64,000 bases of DNA from Fodinibius sp051746985. GTDB taxonomy: Bacteria > Bacteroidota > Rhodothermia > Balneolales > Balneolaceae. Location of the stretch: contig JBNJFP010000005.1 of the NCBI GenBank assembly GCA_051746985.1, positions 1 to 64,000 on the forward strand, read 5' to 3'. Made by a program: the position numbers and the translations under genes. Below, piece after piece: positions 60,970 to 64,000 of this stretch (the stretch's first letter is position 1; every line of letters starts with the position of its first letter). The notes below the pieces were generated by a model. The model made no database searches. It saw only the letters and a program-made list of their open reading frames with translations, and was not told the origin of the DNA.

Positions 60970-61509
60970 CTATATACCTCTCAGTTGTTCCAGGTTTTTG
61001 CATTGAATTTGTTTCGTTTCTTCATCAATATCGACAACGTATTCATCCACAATGGGGATGAGCAATTGCTCTTGGTCATCGGTGGTTACCTGAAGTATCG
61101 GGTGTGCCGGGTTTTCCAGCATGATATCTACTGTACCTATTGATTTTCCGTCAGCAATTACGCTGAAAGAGGTCAAATCAAGCGGTGGGGTGTCCGAATC
61201 CAACAGGGATTTTACCACATCGCGATCGGCATAGACCGAGAAGTTTCTAAGCTTTTCGGCTTGGGTGCGATCAACTACGTGTTCAAATTTTACAAAGAAC
61301 GAAAGCCGGTTGTTTTTTTCTTGCACCCGAACCGACTCAATCCGGGCAGGAACTAAATCCCCTCTGGTCGTTTCAATACGAACCAGATCAAGAATATCAA
61401 AAAGTGTAGGCGCGTAAACATCGGGAATGATTAACACTTCTCCCTGTACGCCGTGCGATCGAGAAATATACCCGATCTTTCTATACTGGTCTTCAATTGG
61501 TTCCAGCAT
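60970..61509 (-). CDS. rimM: Ribosome maturation factor RimM
   Basis: 179 residues. The N-terminal RimM domain (YRKIGYISRSHGVQGEVLIIPD) and the C-terminal PRC-barrel (LTSFSVIADGKSIGTVDIMLENPAHPILQVTTDDQEQLLIPIVDEYVVDID) are present. It assists 16S rRNA processing and 30S assembly by binding S19. Between rpsP and trmD, as in many bacteria, and coupled to trmD directly. Confidence 0.95.
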   Translation of the reverse strand: MLEPIEDQYRKIGYISRSHGVQGEVLIIPDVYAPTLFDILDLVRIETTRGDLVPARIESVRVQEKNNRLSFFVKFEHVVDRTQAEKLRNFSVYADRDVVKSLLDSDTPPLDLTSFSVIADGKSIGTVDIMLENPAHPILQVTTDDQEQLLIPIVDEYVVDIDEETKQIQCKNLEQLRGI

Positions 61510-61565
61510 CTGTTCTCAGGTGGTCTTCACCTTCAAGGTGCAGGCCACCTTCAGCTAATTATTAT

Positions 61566-62501
61566 TTAACTATTTTCTTTCTTGTCGTCCAAAGCACGTT
61601 GAACGGTGACCCGATCTTCGTCTTCAGGAACAAAGCCTTCAAGCTCATCAAGAGGAGTATTTTCGATATGTTCGATAGCTTCTTTGGCTAACATATCAGT
61701 AGATACTTTTCCTTCTGCTTCAGTTTCTTCTTCATCCTCTTCCGCAGAATCTTCAGTATCTTCGTCTTCCTCTTCATCATCCGAAGCTTCAACCTCTTCG
61801 TCGTCCTCTTCTTCATCTTCAGAAGATTCATCCTCGTCGGTTTCTTCTTGAGCCTCAGTTTCTACTTCAGAATCGTCTTCGTCAGATTCTTCTTCCTGAG
61901 CTTCAACTTCTTCGGGCTCTTCATCAACAGCCTCTTCTTCAACATCTTCGTCGGCTGTTTCTTCTGGAGCTTCGGCTTCCTGTTGATCTTCTTCATCAGC
62001 CTCATCGGTAGCTTCTTCAGCATCTTCCTCTTCCTCATCGTCAGATGCAAGAGCTTCCTGCTTGGCTTTTTCCTTGGCCGCTTCTTCTGCTTTCTTCTTA
62101 AGCTGCTTTTGGAATTCTTTTTCTTCGGCTTCTAACAGTGCTTGTTGACGTTCTTTGCGCGTAGGAACTACTTCTTCCTTTTCCTCGCGACGTTCGCGCC
62201 ATTCAGCGAGAGCTTCTTCAATTTCTTCTTCTGACTTGCCCCAGCGAATCAGGTGCATTTCGTACATGATACCTTGGTTTTTGAAAATAGAACGAACAGT
62301 ATCAGTAGGTTGAGCACCTTTTTTTAACCAATAAAGTGCTCGCTCACGATCAAGCGTAAGCTGATTTTTAGGGGTTACGTTATCAAAACGACCTAAATCT
62401 TCAACAATGCGTCCATCTCTGGGTTTGCGGTTATCCGCAACAACAATGTGATGGATTGGTCGCTTTTTTCGACCTCTACGTTGTAATCTTATTCTTAACA
62501 A
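61566..62501 (-). CDS. rpsP: 30S ribosomal protein S16 with very long acidic extension
   Basis: 311 residues against a usual 80-90. The first 80 are regular S16 (MLRIRLQRRGRKKRPIHHIVVADNRK, YWLKKGAQPTDTVRSIF). Next come a charged helix (about 95-150), a very acidic stretch (150-268, mostly Asp/Glu, with blocks such as DDEEEEDAEEATDEADEEDQ), and then a distinct 40-residue tail (MLAKEAIEHIENTPLDELEGF then PEDEDRVTVQRALDDK). The frame is intact. The extension could bind another factor, buffer ions or be salt-adapted. Confidence 0.92.
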   Translation of the reverse strand: MLRIRLQRRGRKKRPIHHIVVADNRKPRDGRIVEDLGRFDNVTPKNQLTLDRERALYWLKKGAQPTDTVRSIFKNQGIMYEMHLIRWGKSEEEIEEALAEWRERREEKEEVVPTRKERQQALLEAEEKEFQKQLKKKAEEAAKEKAKQEALASDDEEEEDAEEATDEADEEDQQEAEAPEETADEDVEEEAVDEEPEEVEAQEEESDEDDSEVETEAQEETDEDESSEDEEEDDEEVEASDDEEEDEDTEDSAEEDEEETEAEGKVSTDMLAKEAIEHIENTPLDELEGFVPEDEDRVTVQRALDDKKENS

Positions 62502-62625
62502 TGGATTATCTCCTTAGTTATAAATTTAAATTTGTGTTGATTTCTAATAGAGGATATTGTCGGAATCTTGCGCAATATTTATATAGAAGATACCAAGCTG
62601 GGCTAAACAGCCGGCATCTATGGCG

Positions 62626-63981
62626 TTAGCCAAATGGTAAATTTCCTCTCATTCCTTTCATGCCTTGCATCAATTTGCCCATCTTGCCCATGCCCGAGAA
62701 CGACTTCATCATCTTCTTCATCTGTTCAAACTGCTTTAACAGATCGTTGATATCCGAAACGCGTGTCCCGGAACCTTTTGCAATGCGTCGTTTTCGCGTG
62801 GCATTCAGGATGTCCGGATTGTGCTTTTCTTCCGGTGTCATGGAACAAATAATGGCCTCAATAGGCTTGAAGGAATCTTCATCAAGTTCTGTGTCTGCTT
62901 CTTGCAGGGCTTTTCCGGCGCCGGGTATCATCCCGACCAGATCCTCGATATTGCCCATGCCTTTTACCTGCTGCAGTTGCTGATAAAAGTCATCGAGATC
63001 AAACTCATCCGACTTAATCTTTTTCTGCAGTTTTTGTGCTTCTTCTTCGTCAAATTCTTTTTGTGCTTTCTCCACAAGCGAAACAACATCGCCCATACCG
63101 AGGATACGTTTCGACATCCGCTCGGGATAAAAGGGAGAAAGGGCGTCCAGCTTTTCGCCGGTGCTCACAAACTTGATCGGTTTTTGGACCACCTTCTTAA
63201 TTGAAAGGGCCGCCCCGCCGCGGGTATCACCGTCAAGCTTGGTGAGTACTACACCATCATAGTTGATGGTTTCATTAAATTCTTTGGCCGTATTAACGGC
63301 ATCCTGTCCCGTCATAGAATCGACAATAAACAGAGTTTCATGAGGTTCAACGGCCTCTTTAATCTCGGCCACTTCATTCATCATCTCCTCATCCACGTGC
63401 ATGCGTCCGGCCGTATCAATAATAACCGTATCAAGCGCAAGGCTTTTGGCCATATTTACAGCCTCTTTGGCCACGCGCACGGCATCTTTCTGATTGATGG
63501 AGTACACCGGCACGTCAATAGAGTCGGCCAGTGTCTTGAGCTGATCAATAGCAGCCGGACGGTAAACGTCGGCAGCCGCTAAAATGGGATTACGGTTGTT
63601 TTCTTGTTTCAAGTAGCGAGCCAGCTTAGCGCTGAAGGTGGTTTTACCAGAACCTTGCAGCCCGGCAATCAAAATAACTGTAGGCGGCGTGTGTGCAACG
63701 GAAATGTCTACACGTTCTTGACCCAGGATATTGGTCAGCTCATCGTGTACAATTTTGGTAAATTGCTGACCGGGATTAACAGCCGTTAGCACGTCTTCAC
63801 CCATCGCACGTTCTTTAACCTTGTTCGTGAACTCTTTGGCAACCTCATAGTTCACATCGGCATCGAGCAGGGCGCGACGTATTTCTCTCACCGTCTCTGC
63901 AATGTTGACATCGGTGATCTTAGCTTCTCCTTTCAGCTTTTGAAAGGCGCTATCTAATTTTGATGAGAGATCTTGAAACAT
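62626..63981 (-). CDS. ffh: Signal recognition particle protein Ffh
   Basis: 451 residues, complete at both ends in this window. The N domain (1-85, MFQDLSSKLDSAFQKLKGEA) is followed by the SRP GTPase (Walker A GLQGSGKTTFSAK, DTAGRMHVDEEMM, TKLDGDTRGGAALS), and the M domain (about 300-451) has SGTRVSDINDLLKQF and ends KGMRGNLPFG with the methionine-rich helices that bind signal sequences and 4.5S RNA. The 4.5S RNA gene is not in view. It is the first gene of the operon with rpsP 124 bp downstream. Confidence 0.97.
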   Translation of the reverse strand: MFQDLSSKLDSAFQKLKGEAKITDVNIAETVREIRRALLDADVNYEVAKEFTNKVKERAMGEDVLTAVNPGQQFTKIVHDELTNILGQERVDISVAHTPPTVILIAGLQGSGKTTFSAKLARYLKQENNRNPILAAADVYRPAAIDQLKTLADSIDVPVYSINQKDAVRVAKEAVNMAKSLALDTVIIDTAGRMHVDEEMMNEVAEIKEAVEPHETLFIVDSMTGQDAVNTAKEFNETINYDGVVLTKLDGDTRGGAALSIKKVVQKPIKFVSTGEKLDALSPFYPERMSKRILGMGDVVSLVEKAQKEFDEEEAQKLQKKIKSDEFDLDDFYQQLQQVKGMGNIEDLVGMIPGAGKALQEADTELDEDSFKPIEAIICSMTPEEKHNPDILNATRKRRIAKGSGTRVSDINDLLKQFEQMKKMMKSFSGMGKMGKLMQGMKGMRGNLPFG

Positions 63982-64000
63982 CTGTTCGTTGTAATCTGAG

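Noticed and set aside
61848..62135. Phe-rich plus-strand ORF opposite rpsP
   Set aside because: It is the reverse complement of the GAA/GAG acidic tract, which always gives Phe/Leu/Ser codons; not a gene.

Overview
This window looks like a chromosomal stretch of a Bacteroidota-related marine or halophilic bacterium, most likely the Balneolota (Fodinibius/Balneola-like). The assignment is an inference from gene content and protein style: a DUF5687 ABC permease, a UvrA without the first zinc cysteine pair, an Mrp without CxxC, SPOR and HU-like envelope proteins, TAnnTTTG-type promoter boxes and few strong Shine-Dalgarno sites. I made no database comparison. I see no tRNA, rRNA, CRISPR array, insertion sequence or complete prophage.

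Layout. 0.2-9.7 kb: a heme-motif lipoprotein, a flavin monooxygenase, secG, an MscS channel, an SRAP-family protein that has lost its catalytic residues, a CPBP membrane protease, a DEAD-box-fold protein that has lost its ATPase motifs, and two PLP enzymes (serine-palmitoyltransferase-like and an amino acid decarboxylase). 9.9-19.5 kb: uvrA, a ThuA-like protein, a DUF5687/ATPase ABC exporter, a VOC protein, an amidohydrolase lipoprotein, a methyltransferase and a GyrI-like protein. 19.6-26.5 kb: histidine utilisation genes hutH, hutI and hutG, interleaved with a barrel/coiled-coil/SPOR outer-membrane protein, a VOC protein and a Ca/Na antiporter; hutU is not in the window.

26.6-34.9 kb: an SRPBCC protein and Mrp, then a tight run gcvT-comB-ftsK-lolA-UPF0104 flippase. 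35.1-42.0 kb: a co-directional envelope operon of an outer-membrane barrel, a mini HU-like protein, an HU-TM-SPOR protein, ExbB, ExbD, TonB and a TrkA-gated K+ channel. This is the most system-like set in the window. 42.1-43.0 kb: a small divergent regulatory pair, an HTH peptide and a CI/LexA-like repressor without its Ser-Lys dyad, sharing palindromic operator-like DNA.

43.2-51.2 kb: secreted and envelope proteins (LVIVD lipoprotein, DUF4097 repeat protein, membrane gluzincin, DUF3267), proline dehydrogenase and a nitroreductase. 51.3-54.8 kb: two sensor kinases, the first interrupted by an in-frame amber codon. 54.7-59.6 kb: bifunctional TyrA, uvrB, a methyltransferase and a small barrel protein. 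59.8-64.0 kb, minus strand: the classic ffh-rpsP-rimM-trmD-rplS translation operon, whose S16 carries a very long acidic extension.

The recurring theme is old enzyme folds kept while catalytic residues are lost (SRAP, DEAD-box, S24). A second theme is several distinct links between the outer membrane, peptidoglycan and inner membrane.
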